Shown piece by piece: positions 26,768-36,900 of a DNA stretch of 64,000 bases. The stretch is from Pseudomonas cichorii. Lineage in GTDB: Bacteria > Pseudomonadota > Gammaproteobacteria > Pseudomonadales > Pseudomonadaceae. Made by a program: the position numbers and the translations under genes. The stretch is from contig NZ_CP074349.1 in the NCBI RefSeq assembly GCF_018343775.1, forward strand, positions 2,842,001-2,906,000, given 5' to 3'. How positions within the stretch are numbered: position 1 is the stretch's first letter; each line of letters begins with the position of its first letter. The notes under the pieces are model-generated. The model searched no databases. It saw only the letters and a program-made list of their open reading frames with translations, and was not told the origin of the DNA.

Positions 26768-29155
26768 ATGTATTACCGTTCACGGTCACTGCTGGCTGCC
26801 GCTGTGGTGGCGGCAATGACGCAACTTCCTGCGCAAGCCGAAGAAACTTCCCCGAGTGCTGATGACGAAACGCGTCTTGGCGCCGTACTGGTGACCGGCA
26901 CGCGAGGCAAGGCCCGTACCGTGCTGGATTCGCCCGTGCCGGTAGACGTATTGACCGCCGATGACCTCAAGTCCGCCGCAGCCGGCGGGGGTGAACTGGG
27001 GCAGGCGCTGCAGACGTTATTGCCGTCGTTCAGCTTTCCCCGCCAGTCCAACTCTGGCGGTGCCGACCATGTACGGGCCGCTCAACTGCGGGGCATGAGT
27101 CCCGATCAGGTGCTGGTTCTGGTCAACGGCAAACGTCGGCATACCTCGGCGCTGGTCAACGACTCCTCGAAGATCGGTCGCGGTACCGCGCCAGTGGATT
27201 TCAACTCGATCCCCATCAGCGCCATCAAGCGCATCGAAGTGCTGCGTGACGGGGCCGGTGCGCAATATGGTTCTGACGCCATTGCCGGGGTGATCAATAT
27301 CATCCTCGACGATGCTCCTGAAGGCGGTGAAGTCTCGACCACTTATGGCGCTTACCACACGCGCCAGGATGCCATTGGCAAGACCACGACCGATGGCCGC
27401 AACTCGCTGACGACGGCCAAGATCGGCGCACGTCTGGGGGACGAAGGTGGTTTCATCCGTGGCGGCACCGAATACAAGGATCGCGACCCGACCAACCGCG
27501 CCGGATTCGACGGTTTCTCCGATACGCCAGGCCAGCGCAACTATGTAATGGGCGACGGCGTGGCACGGGACATCAATGCCTGGTTCAACAGCGAACTGCC
27601 GCTGGGCAACGGCAAGGCCTATTCCTTCGGCACCTACAACGAACGCCACACCACGGGTGCCGAGTTCTATCGCTATCCCGGCGACCAGCCACAGTTCTAT
27701 CCAGACGGCTATCTGCCGCAATCACTGGGAGATAACAAGGACCTGTCGGCCACCGTCGGCTTCAAAGGTCTGCTCGGTGAGCAATGGGACTTCGACAGCA
27801 GCCTTACCCATGGCCGCAACCACTTTGAATCGGCGACCCAGCGCACCCTCAACGTTGCCTTGGGGGCTGACTCGCCGACCCGTTTTGATACCGGAACCTA
27901 CGAATTGCGCCAGACCACCGGCAACCTGGATTTCACCCGTGAGCTGCGCCTTGCCGGCCGCCCGTTCGTGTTGGCGCTGGGCGGCGAATACCGCTACGAA
28001 AACTACCTGACCTACGCAGGCGACGAAGCTTCGTATTTCGGCACCGGAGCCGATGGTGCCAACGGCCTGCGCCCGAGCGAAGAAGTGGACCTGGACCGTA
28101 ATGTCTTCGGCACCTACGCCGAATTGTCCGGCGACCTGACCGACCGGCTGTTTGTCGACGCAGCAACCCGCTGGGAACGTTATGACGATGCGGGCAGCAA
28201 GCTCACCGGTAAGCTGAGCGGCCGCTACCGCCTGACCGGGCAACTGGCCTTGCGCGGCGCTGTCTCCAACAATTTCCGGGCGCCGTCGCTGGCGCAGGTG
28301 GGCTTCCAGAACACCACCAGCAACTTCGGCACCGGCGGCACGCTGACCGATATCCGGGTGCTGTCGGTCAATGACCCGATTGCCCGCGCGCTGGGTGCCG
28401 AGGACCTGAAACCGGAAACCTCTAAGAACTTCAGCCTCGGACTGACGGCGCAATTGAGTGAACGTTTCGATGCGTCCTTCGATGTGTTCCGCATCGACGT
28501 CAAAGACCGCATTACCTTGTCCCAGCGTATCGGCAGCGACGCACTGGAGCAGTACATCAACGATAACCTTGGTGTTGCCGGGGTCCATGATGTGAACTTC
28601 TTCACCAACGCCGCCGACACCCGCACCGACGGTGCCGAACTGGTCCTCAATTACCGACAGCCATGGCTGGACGGGCAACTGGGCCTGACCACGGCTTACA
28701 CCTGGAACCACACTAAAGTCACCAAGACCAAAGGCACGCCGTCACAGCTCAGCAATCTCGGGATCGGCAGCGATGCGCTGGTGGGCGTGGAAGAGCGTAA
28801 CACCCTGACCGATGCGGCACCCAGGGACCGTTTCGTGATTTCCGCCAACTGGGCCAGCCAGCACTGGGGCCTGCTTGGCCGCTTGACGCGCCAGGGCAAG
28901 ACCACCCGTGTGTTCGATTTCGGGGATTCCCAGCCGGAACAGACCTATAACGCGGTCTGGCAACTGGATGCAGAGGTGCAGTACAGGTTCACGCCCAGAT
29001 TCGATATTGCCCTGGGCGGCAACAACCTGACCGACAGATATCCGGAGCGCTCCAGCGCCGAGATCAACTACGGCGGCAATCTTCCGTATGATGTGTTGTC
29101 ACCGGTTGGAACCAATGGCGCGTATTACTACGCCAGGGTGACTTACGGATTCTGA
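26768..29155 (+). CDS. TonB-dependent outer-membrane receptor (second)
   Basis: A 795-residue receptor with signal peptide (SLLAAAVVAAMTQLPAQAEE), a plug domain (VLVTGTRGKARTVLDSPVPV as TonB-box region, VLVLVNGKRRHTSALV, IKRIEVLRDGAGAQYGSDAIAGVINI) and a beta-barrel ending in ARVTYGF. The ATG at 26768 has AGGAG 7 nt upstream. The plug wording NGKRRHTSAL with GRGTAPVDFNSIP is that of a receptor group often found near carbohydrate or nucleoside uptake genes, which would suit the sugar ABC operon just upstream, but this is inference. A strong terminator follows. Confidence 0.88.
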   Translation: MYYRSRSLLAAAVVAAMTQLPAQAEETSPSADDETRLGAVLVTGTRGKARTVLDSPVPVDVLTADDLKSAAAGGGELGQALQTLLPSFSFPRQSNSGGADHVRAAQLRGMSPDQVLVLVNGKRRHTSALVNDSSKIGRGTAPVDFNSIPISAIKRIEVLRDGAGAQYGSDAIAGVINIILDDAPEGGEVSTTYGAYHTRQDAIGKTTTDGRNSLTTAKIGARLGDEGGFIRGGTEYKDRDPTNRAGFDGFSDTPGQRNYVMGDGVARDINAWFNSELPLGNGKAYSFGTYNERHTTGAEFYRYPGDQPQFYPDGYLPQSLGDNKDLSATVGFKGLLGEQWDFDSSLTHGRNHFESATQRTLNVALGADSPTRFDTGTYELRQTTGNLDFTRELRLAGRPFVLALGGEYRYENYLTYAGDEASYFGTGADGANGLRPSEEVDLDRNVFGTYAELSGDLTDRLFVDAATRWERYDDAGSKLTGKLSGRYRLTGQLALRGAVSNNFRAPSLAQVGFQNTTSNFGTGGTLTDIRVLSVNDPIARALGAEDLKPETSKNFSLGLTAQLSERFDASFDVFRIDVKDRITLSQRIGSDALEQYINDNLGVAGVHDVNFFTNAADTRTDGAELVLNYRQPWLDGQLGLTTAYTWNHTKVTKTKGTPSQLSNLGIGSDALVGVEERNTLTDAAPRDRFVISANWASQHWGLLGRLTRQGKTTRVFDFGDSQPEQTYNAVWQLDAEVQYRFTPRFDIALGGNNLTDRYPERSSAEINYGGNLPYDVLSPVGTNGAYYYARVTYGF

Positions 29156-29171
29156 AGAGTTGTTATTGGAC

Positions 29172-29201
29172 ACGCCGCCTTGTACGGGCGGCGTTTTTGT
29201 T
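29172..29201. terminator. Intrinsic terminator shared by convergent genes
   Basis: ACGCCGCC (29172-29179) and GGCGGCGT (29187-29194) form an 8-bp GC-rich stem with a 7-nt loop, followed by TTTTGTTT on the plus strand. It lies 17 bp after the TonB receptor stop and touches the stop codon of the convergent lipoprotein gene. Confidence 0.88.
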
Positions 29202-29662
29202 TAAAAGGAAATCTCTGCCGGTTGCGACAAACGTAAAACCGAAAGATCGCCTGTCACGCTCTTCCAGGCCAGGCGAATGGCCTCGATGTTCTCGCGGTTT
29301 TTGGCGGTGTTTTCGTGGAGGATCACAATCACCCGGGTATTCAGCCGCTCCGGTTGTGTGGCGCCTTTATCGCGCCATTGGCCGTAGGCATCCAGAGCTG
29401 TAAATCCATCGGGGAAACGTGGCGTGACTTCCTTGTCGAGAAACGCCCGCCAGCGCGCGACATTGGCCTGATCATTCTCGCTGTCCAGCAAGCCCAGCGA
29501 AAAATACAATTCCGTGCGTAACCATATCGCTTGCGGCGGACGACCGCTGTCGCCCTGCAAGGTGGAAGTGCCTGGGTCAGTCGTGTGAACGGGAAGAGCG
29601 GGAGACGCGGAACAACCGACCAGCAGCATAAACAGGCCGGGTAGTAACAGGCGTGGCAACAT
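29201..29662 (-). CDS. DUF3574 family lipoprotein
   Basis: A 153-residue protein with a lipoprotein signal (LLLPGLFMLLVGCSAS) and a small domain with WLRTELYFSLG, WRAFLDKEVTPRFPDGFTALDAYGQW and RVIVILHENT, matching DUF3574. The start at 29662 is chosen because AGGA lies 7 nt upstream and places the signal at the N-terminus; an ATG at 29683 adds seven residues. Members are putative periplasmic or outer-membrane lipoproteins of unknown function. No operon partner is visible. Confidence 0.7.
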   Translation of the reverse strand: MLPRLLLPGLFMLLVGCSASPALPVHTTDPGTSTLQGDSGRPPQAIWLRTELYFSLGLLDSENDQANVARWRAFLDKEVTPRFPDGFTALDAYGQWRDKGATQPERLNTRVIVILHENTAKNRENIEAIRLAWKSVTGDLSVLRLSQPAEISF

Positions 29663-29782
29663 CAGGGATTCCTGCAGTGGCATCGATAAAGAGGCTCACT
29701 ATAAGAAGCCGGGCTAATGGTTAGAAATAATAAAAAACCTGTTTCCTGAAGCAAAAAGAATAAGCAAACTCCAACCCCGGTA

Positions 29783-29859
29783 AGAGCGAATTGATTCGTG
29801 AGACGTCATTGAAGGCGATACATCCTCTTCAAAACCAGTTCGCGAATGAATTCGCTCCT
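29783..29859. repeat. Inverted pair of REP-like sequences
   Basis: AGAGCGAATTGATTCGTGAG begins at 29783, and its inverse with the core CGCGAATGAATTCGCTCC occupies 29839-29859, about 35 bp away. The pair lies between the DUF3574 lipoprotein start and the aminotransferase stop. It is the same family as the elements at 15641, 26461 and 37702. Confidence 0.65.
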
Positions 29860-29867
29860 ATGTATGC

Positions 29868-31184
29868 TCAAGGCGCCTTGATGGCCGCCGCAACCGAATC
29901 TTCAAAACGCTCCAGAACCATACCCACTTCCTCTTCGCTGATGGTCAGTGCCGGCAGGAATCGCAACACGGAGCTGTGGCGTCCTCCGGTTTCGATCATC
30001 AGGCCATTCTCGAAGCAGTTGAGCTTGATGGCACGTGCCAGTTGCGAGTGGCCTGGCCCGGTGCGTCCCTTTTCTTTGGGATGAGTGACCTCGACCCCCA
30101 GCATCAGACCGCGACCACGCACCTCGGCCAGTGCCGGGTAGCGTTGGGCAATGTCCTTGAGGCCGCTGGCAAGTCTTTCGCCTCGCTCTGCCGCCTGGGC
30201 TGCCAGGTTTTGTGATTGCACATGGCGGATAGTCGCAGCACCCGCAACCATTGCAATCTGATTGCCACGGAAAGTACCCGCATGCATGCCGGCGCTCCAG
30301 GTATCCAGATGTTCGGCAAAGACGATCACTGACATCGGATAACCGCCACCAATGGCCTTGGACAGCACCAGGATGTCCGGGACGATTCCGGAATGTTCAA
30401 TGGCAAAGGTGCTGCCGGTACGGCCCAGGCCGGTCTGTACTTCATCGATGATCAGCAGGATTTCCTGCTCGCGGGTGATCTCGCGCAACTCGCGCAGCCA
30501 GTTTGCCGACGCCGCAATGCAGCCGCCTTCGCCCTGAATCACTTCGACGATCACTGCCGCGGGTTTCTGCACACCACCTTCGGGATCGCTGAGCACCGTG
30601 CGTATGTATTCGATAGACAGTTGGTCGGTCTGAGAGCCATCGGTACCGAAGGGGCAGCGCAGTGCATAAGGGAAGGGCAGGAAGTGAGTGCCGGGGTTGA
30701 CCGCACCTGCGTTGATCTTGGGCTTGAGATTACCCATGGCCGACAGGGCGCCTGCGGTCATGCCGTGATAGCCGCCGTGAAACGCCATCAGCGGAGTGCG
30801 CTGGGTGTAATGACGGGCCAGCTTGATGGCGGCTTCCACTGCGTCCGAGCCGCTGGGGCCGCAGAACAGGATCTTGCTGTTATTGCGCATGGCCGCAGGC
30901 AATGTAGAGAACAGCGCCTGCACGAATTCATGCTTGGCCGGTGTGGCCAGGTCCAGACCCTGTTGCAGTTGATCGGTATCCAGGAATTGCAATACGGCTT
31001 CGCGGACAACGGCAGGATTGTGACCCAGTGCAAGAGTGCCGGCATTGGCCAGGCAGTCAAGGTATTCACGTCCCTGGTCATCCTTGAGGCGTGAACCGTT
31101 ACCGCTGACGAACAGGCGTTGGAATGTGGCCGCGTAAGTCCTTGCGTTGGATTCGACTTTTTTCAGATAGCTCAACTCTTGCAT
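29868..31184 (-). CDS. Class III PLP aminotransferase, diaminobutyrate-2-oxoglutarate transaminase type
   Basis: A 438-residue fold-type I aminotransferase. It shows GPSGSDAVEAAIKLAR (PLP phosphate binding), FHGGYHGMTAGALS, VIVEVIQGEGGC, LLIIDEVQTGLGRTG (PLP-ring Asp) and the Schiff-base lysine in LVLSKAIGGGYPMS. The wording is that of diaminobutyrate aminotransferases (Dat, EctB, PvdH), which make L-2,4-diaminobutyrate from aspartate semialdehyde and glutamate. Diaminobutyrate is a building block of syringomycin, syringopeptin and corpeptin-type lipopeptides, so its place beside the efflux operon and NRPS suggests precursor supply. It is divergent from the efflux operon. Other omega-aminotransferase activities cannot be excluded. 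Confidence 0.8.
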   Translation of the reverse strand: MQELSYLKKVESNARTYAATFQRLFVSGNGSRLKDDQGREYLDCLANAGTLALGHNPAVVREAVLQFLDTDQLQQGLDLATPAKHEFVQALFSTLPAAMRNNSKILFCGPSGSDAVEAAIKLARHYTQRTPLMAFHGGYHGMTAGALSAMGNLKPKINAGAVNPGTHFLPFPYALRCPFGTDGSQTDQLSIEYIRTVLSDPEGGVQKPAAVIVEVIQGEGGCIAASANWLRELREITREQEILLIIDEVQTGLGRTGSTFAIEHSGIVPDILVLSKAIGGGYPMSVIVFAEHLDTWSAGMHAGTFRGNQIAMVAGAATIRHVQSQNLAAQAAERGERLASGLKDIAQRYPALAEVRGRGLMLGVEVTHPKEKGRTGPGHSQLARAIKLNCFENGLMIETGGRHSSVLRFLPALTISEEEVGMVLERFEDSVAAAIKAP

Positions 31185-31403
31185 AGTCGGTCACTCGTTT
31201 GCCTTGAGAAATGGGATCTCCTGCGAGTCGTCTGCACGCCCGCGTGGTGTAGTTGGATTCTGCTGCACAGGCCATGGACCGACAATTTCCCACGAGGCAA
31301 TGTCCCCGCTTTCCGCGCCAGACAGTCATTGCGTCAAACGCTTCAATAGCGCCGTCAATGCAGCCGAGCGCCTGACCCAACGTCCAGGCATCAAGAGGAC
31401 GTC

Positions 31404-32837
31404 ATGGATATCTTCAAAACGGCAGCGAAACGTTCACTGCCGATACTCATTGCCCTGATCACCAGCGGCTGTGTGATGGGACCCGATTACCAGCCTCCGG
31501 CGGTCAGCATGCCCGCGCAATGGCATGCACCTTTGCCCCATGGTGCCAGCGTCAAGGCGCTGTCCGGCTGGTGGCAGCAATTCAACGACCCGCAACTCGA
31601 ACGCCTGCTGCAATGGGCCGAGGCCGACAGCCCGACGCTGGATCAGGCCCGGGCAAGCATTCAGCAGGCCAGGGCGACCCTGGCGGTAAGTGATGCCGAT
31701 GCGTCACCTACGTTGCGAGGCAGCCTTTCGCGCAACCGCACAGGCGAACGTCAAGACAGTACGCGACAGTCTTATTCCAGTTCATCGGCGGGTCTTGATG
31801 CTGCCTGGGAACTCGACCTCTTCGGCAAGTTCCGGCGCAATCGTGAAGCTGCAGCCAATCGTATCCAGGCTCGTGTCGATGACTGGCATGACGCACGGGT
31901 ATCACTGGCTGCCGAAGTGGCCGATGACTATGTTCAATATCGAGGTTGTCAGCGCCTGGTCCTGGCCTATCAGGAGCAGCTCGACTCGCAACGCCAGACC
32001 GCCGAACTCACCGGGCTGTCCCTCAGGGCCGGCTTCACTGCACCGGCCGATCTGGTCCTGACCCAGGCGTCGGCAGCCAGCAGCCAGTCGACCCTGATCA
32101 ATCAGCGCAGCGAGTGCGAGTTGCTGCTCAAACAACTGACTCAACTGACCGGCAGCGATGAAAACCGGGTGCGTGAATTGCTGGGCCAGGCCCCGGCAAT
32201 ATTGCCGTCGCCAGCCCGCCTGGATGTCCATTCCATTCCTGCCGACCTGATCCGCCAACGTCCCGACCTGGCCTCGCGAGAGCGCGAGCTGGCCGCTGCC
32301 AGCGCAGATATTGGCGTGGCCGAAGCACAGCGCTGGCCAAGTCTTAGCCTTTCCGGCTCGTTCGCCGTCGGTACCAGCAATGGTCAACTGCTGCGCAACT
32401 GGACGGTCGGGCCTTTATTGTCGCTACCACTGCTCGATGGTGGCCTTGGTCGCGCCACGGTCAAGAGTGCCGAGGCGGCCTATGACTCGGCGCTGGCGGC
32501 TTATCGGCAAACCTTGCGCACCTCTGTGGGTGAGGTGGAGCAGGCGCTGGTCCGACTCGATGCGGCGCGACGCCGTGAGGCCGATGTAGAGCGGGCGACC
32601 CAGGGCTATAGCGAATATTTTCAGGCCGTGGACAAATCCTGGCAGGCGGGTGGTGTGAGCATTCTGGACCGGGAGGTGGCTCGGCGTTCTGCGCTGGATG
32701 CCCGGATCGAACTGATCACCTTGCAGCAGGAGCAGGTGCGTTACTGGATTGCTCTTTATAAAGCGTTGGGTGGTGGCTGGCAGGACAGCCCTGAAAACCG
32801 GTCAGTCGCGCAGGCTTCGACAGGAGAGCGATCTTGA
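31404..32837 (+). CDS. Outer-membrane efflux lipoprotein of an RND system (NodT/OprM family)
   Basis: A 477-residue outer-membrane factor with a lipoprotein signal (LIALITSGC), the MGPDYQPP start typical of NodT-type channels, and two TolC-like repeats (LDAAWELDLFGKFRRNREAA, ADLIRQRPDLASRERELAAA, GPLLSLPLLDGG). AGAGGA lies 5 nt before the ATG. It forms the exit duct of a tripartite pump with the next two genes. The order channel-fusion protein-pump next to a lipopeptide NRPS is that of PseABC in P. syringae pv. syringae; equivalence is inferred from layout, not tested. Confidence 0.88.
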   Translation: MDIFKTAAKRSLPILIALITSGCVMGPDYQPPAVSMPAQWHAPLPHGASVKALSGWWQQFNDPQLERLLQWAEADSPTLDQARASIQQARATLAVSDADASPTLRGSLSRNRTGERQDSTRQSYSSSSAGLDAAWELDLFGKFRRNREAAANRIQARVDDWHDARVSLAAEVADDYVQYRGCQRLVLAYQEQLDSQRQTAELTGLSLRAGFTAPADLVLTQASAASSQSTLINQRSECELLLKQLTQLTGSDENRVRELLGQAPAILPSPARLDVHSIPADLIRQRPDLASRERELAAASADIGVAEAQRWPSLSLSGSFAVGTSNGQLLRNWTVGPLLSLPLLDGGLGRATVKSAEAAYDSALAAYRQTLRTSVGEVEQALVRLDAARRREADVERATQGYSEYFQAVDKSWQAGGVSILDREVARRSALDARIELITLQQEQVRYWIALYKALGGGWQDSPENRSVAQASTGERS

Positions 32838-33946
32838 TTGCCGGTCGTCGAAAGCGTGTCTGGATTGTGCTGGTACTGGGCGTTGTTCTGGCGCTTGTGT
32901 GGGTGATGCGCAGTCGCCCACAGGCCCCGGTCGCCGAGCCGGTGAGTAATCTCAGCAGTCTCAGCGTCGAAGTCACTCGTGCGCAGTGGCGTCCCTGGCC
33001 TGATGAGCTGACGGCAAGCGGCCGTCTCTTGCCCTGGCAGGAGGCGTTAATCAGTGCTGAAACCGGCAGCCTGCGCATCGCCAGTATTAATGCCGATATC
33101 GGCGACCGGGTACGCAAGGGACAGGTGCTGGCCACTCTGGCTCAGGACAGCCTGCAGGCCGAGCAGAGCAGGCAGCAGGCAACCGTCGAGCAGGCCCGGG
33201 CCAATCTGCAAAAGGCACAATCCGATGTGCGTCGCGCCGAGGTGGTCGGTGTGACCGGTGTGTTGTCCGCCCAGCAAAGCGAGCAATACCGTATTGCTCT
33301 GGCCACTGCCAAGGCCGAACTCGGCGTTGCGAGCGCCGATATGCAGAGCATTCGTATCCGTCTTGGTCAGACCCGAATCGTGGCGGTCGATGATGGCATC
33401 GTCTCATCGCGTACTGCGCTGCTGGGTAACGTGGTGAATGCCGGGACCGAACTGTTTCGGCTGGTGCGTGAAGGTCGCATCGAGTGGCAGGCCGAGCTGG
33501 ATGCCCGGCAACTGCTTCAGGTCAAACCCGGACAGCACGCACAATTGACGCTGCCCGATGGCCAGTCGGTGTCGGGTCAGGTTCGTCTGCTGTCGCCCAT
33601 CCTCGATAACAACACCGGTCGGGCGTTGGTGTACGTGGCGCTTGAGTCAGGCAGTGCGGCGCGCTCTGGCATGTATGCCAGTGGTCGCATCGAGTTGCCT
33701 GCCCGACCTGCGCTGACGGTCCCGGATACTGCCGTGTTTCTGCGTGATGGCCGTTCATGGGTATTCACTGTCGGTGCGGATGAGCGCGTTGCGCAGCGTC
33801 AGGTACAGGTCGGGCGTCGCCGGGACAATGCCGTGGAAATCGTCTCCGGGCTGGACGAGCGACAGACCATCGTGCGCTCCGGTGGAGCCTTCCTCAGTGA
33901 TGGCGTCCATGTAACTCCGGTGGCCGCGGGGGCTGTGCAGCCATGA
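32834..33946 (+). CDS. RND efflux periplasmic membrane-fusion protein
   Basis: A 370-residue adaptor with one N-terminal membrane segment (VWIVLVLGVVLALVWVM), a lipoyl-like half motif (ETGSLRIASINADIGDRVRKGQVLATL), a coiled-coil hairpin (about 100-160) and the second lipoyl half plus beta-barrel (VDDGIVSSRTALLGNVVNAGTELFRL). It bridges the inner-membrane pump and outer-membrane channel. The start is a TTG at 32834 overlapping the upstream stop (TTGA), with AGGAG 7 nt before it. It overlaps the pump gene by 4 bp (ATGA). Confidence 0.9.
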   Translation: MIAGRRKRVWIVLVLGVVLALVWVMRSRPQAPVAEPVSNLSSLSVEVTRAQWRPWPDELTASGRLLPWQEALISAETGSLRIASINADIGDRVRKGQVLATLAQDSLQAEQSRQQATVEQARANLQKAQSDVRRAEVVGVTGVLSAQQSEQYRIALATAKAELGVASADMQSIRIRLGQTRIVAVDDGIVSSRTALLGNVVNAGTELFRLVREGRIEWQAELDARQLLQVKPGQHAQLTLPDGQSVSGQVRLLSPILDNNTGRALVYVALESGSAARSGMYASGRIELPARPALTVPDTAVFLRDGRSWVFTVGADERVAQRQVQVGRRRDNAVEIVSGLDERQTIVRSGGAFLSDGVHVTPVAAGAVQP

Positions 33947-36900
33947 CGCTGTCGTCCTTGTCCATTCGCTTTCCGGTCCCGGCAATCATGCTGTTTATCC
34001 TGCTGGGTGTGCTGGGCTTTATCGGCCTGCAACGGCTGGGTATTCAGGATTTCCCTGACCTCGATCTGCCCACAGTCACCATCAGCGCGTCCCTTGAAGG
34101 CGCGGCTCCCGAGCAACTGGAAACCGAGGTCGCCCGCAAGCTTGAGGACCGGCTTTCATCGCTGCGCCTGCTCAAGCATGTCACCACGACCATCACTTCC
34201 GGCAACGTACAGATCAATGTCAGCTTCGCCATCGAGAAGGATGGCAACGAAGCCCTCAACGAAGTCCGCAATGTGGTGGACAGCGCCATGGCGGAACTGC
34301 CCGCCAGCCTGGAAACTCCCAGCGTCTCGCGGATGACCATTCATGACACGCCGGTGCTGACGTATGTCATCGATGCGCCGGGCATGGACGAAGAGGCACT
34401 TTCCTGGTTTGTAGACAATGAGCTGAGCAAGCACCTGCAAGAGGTCAAGGGTGTTGCTCAGGTGCTGCGTGTAGGCGGTGTCGAGCGCGAGGTTCAGGTG
34501 GATCTCGATCCGACCATGATGGCCGGGCTGGGGCTGGGTGTCGCCGATGTGGAGACGCCGCTCAAGGCCATGGAAGTCGATAACTCCGGCGGGATGGCGG
34601 AGCTGGGTGGCGCACGCATGGCGGTACGCACTCTGGGTGGCATCGAGGACCCGCAGGCACTGGGCGCCGTTGATGTTCCGACTGGCGATGGTCGCTCTTT
34701 TGCGCTGCGCCAGTTGGCGACGATCCGTGACCATCATGCCGAGCGCCATTCCCTTGCATTCCTCGACGGCAAGCCGGTGATCGGTGTTCAGGTTATCCGC
34801 TCTCTGGGGTTTTCCGATGTCAGTATGGCTAGCGGGATTCGCGAGGCGGTGGCGGACTTCGTGGCCCGACAGCCTGGTATCAGCCTGACTGAAATCAGCG
34901 ACAGCTCGGCCTCGGTACTGGAGAACTATCACGACTCCATGAATCTGCTGTACGAGGGGATTCTGCTGGCGGTACTGGTGGTGTGGTGGTTCCTGCGCGA
35001 TCCACGGGCCATGCTGATTGTTGCAACTGCATTGCCGCTGTCGATCATCCCAACGTTTGGCTTGATGTACTTCGCCGGCTTTACCCTCAATACCGTTTCC
35101 TTGCTGGCCCTGGCGTTGATCATCGGTATTCTGGTGGACGATGCGATTGTCGAGGTGGAAAACATCGCCCGGCATCTGCGCATGGGCAAAAGCCCCCGTG
35201 AAGCTGCCATGGAGGCGGCGGATGAAATCGGCCTGGCGGTGATCGCTACCACCGTGACTCTGGTGGCGGTGTTTCTGCCGACTGCTTTCATGGGCGGTGT
35301 TGCGGGCAAGCTGTTCGTGCAGTTCGGGGTCACGGCGTCGGCGGCGCTGCTGTTTTCGTTGATGGTTGCGCGCTTGCTGACCCCGATGATGGCTGCGGCC
35401 TTTCTCAAGCCCGTGGAGCATGTCGAACAGGATGGCTGGCTGATGCGCCGCTATCTGGTGTGGATTCATCGCAGCCTTGAATGGCGCAAGACCAGCATGG
35501 CCCTGGCCGGGTTGTTCTTTGCCGGCTCACTGGCGCTGATCGGCTTCTTGCCTACCAGTTTTCTGCCAGCTCAGGACATTGCCCGATCCACCATTACCCT
35601 GGAACTGCCACCAGGTGCCACTCTTGAACAGACTGCCAGCCTGGCCCGGGATGCCAGCGCCCGACTGAAATCGATCCAGGGTATCCGGCATATCTTTTCC
35701 ATGGCGGGGACGGCGGGCAGCGATGCGGGGGATGGCGCGATCGTCAACCGGGCGACGCTGACGGTTGAACTGGCTCGACGTCAGGATCGCGAACTCAGCC
35801 AGACCGAACTGGAAGCCCGCATGCGCGACGCCTTGCGTCCGCTGCCGGGGGCTCGTATCAGCGTTGGGGGCGATGGTAATGGCGAAAAACTCGATATCGT
35901 GCTGGCCAGCGAAGACGGGAATCTGCTGGAGCGAACCGCGCTGGCGCTTGAACCTCAGCTGCGTCAACTGAGCGGTGTGGGCAATATTGCTTCCAGCGCC
36001 TCACTGCAGGCGCCGGAAGTCCAGTTCCGGCCCGATTACACAAGGGCTGCGCAACTGGGAGTCACCAGCCAGCAGATTGCCGACACCTTGCGTCTGGCCA
36101 CCTACGGCAGCTATTCCTCGGCACTGGGCAAGATCAATCTTTCCCAGCGTCAGGTGAATCTCAGGGTGCGTATGAGCCCTGACCTGCGGGGTGATCTCGA
36201 ACGTATCGGCCAGTTGCGCGTCAATGGCCGGGATGGTCAGGTGGCGCTGGCCTCCCTGGGAGAGCTGAGCACTGGCAGCGGGCCGGCACAGATCGATCGT
36301 CTGGACCGTCAGCGTTACGTCACGCTGTCGGTCGAACTCAATGGTCGCAGCCTGGGCGAAGTGATGAACCAGGCCCGTCAGTTGCCGGGGCTTGCGCATC
36401 TGCCTGCCGGCGTCCGGCTGGTGGAGCAGGGCGAAGTGCAGTTGATGAGCGAGCTGTTTGGCAGCTTCGGCCTGACCATGGCCATCGGTGTGTTCTGCAT
36501 CTATGCAGTGCTGGTGCTGCTGTTTCACGACTTCCTGCAGCCAGCCACCATTCTTTCCGCGCTGCCTCTTTCCCTCGGTGGTGCATTGCTGGGTTTGCTG
36601 GCCTGCGACCTGAGTTTTTCCCTCTCTTCGGTCATCGGTCTGCTGATGCTCATGGGCATCGTCACCAAGAATTCGATCCTGCTGGTTGACTACGCCATTC
36701 TCGCGCGCCGGGATTTCGGCATGAGCCGTTATGACGCACTGCTCGATGCCTGCCACAAGCGTGCGCGGCCGATCCTGATGACCACCATCGCCATGGGCGC
36801 CGGCATGCTGCCGACCGCTATCGGCGTGGGTGCCGATCCGGGATTCAGGCAGCCCATGGCGGTCGTGGTGATCGGCGGATTGCTGACCTCCACCGTGCTC

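Noticed and set aside
31261..31330. syr-syp box upstream of the efflux operon
   Set aside because: TGTCCCC at 31301 is followed by CCAGACA, but the spacer is 10 bp instead of 6, so the match does not hold.
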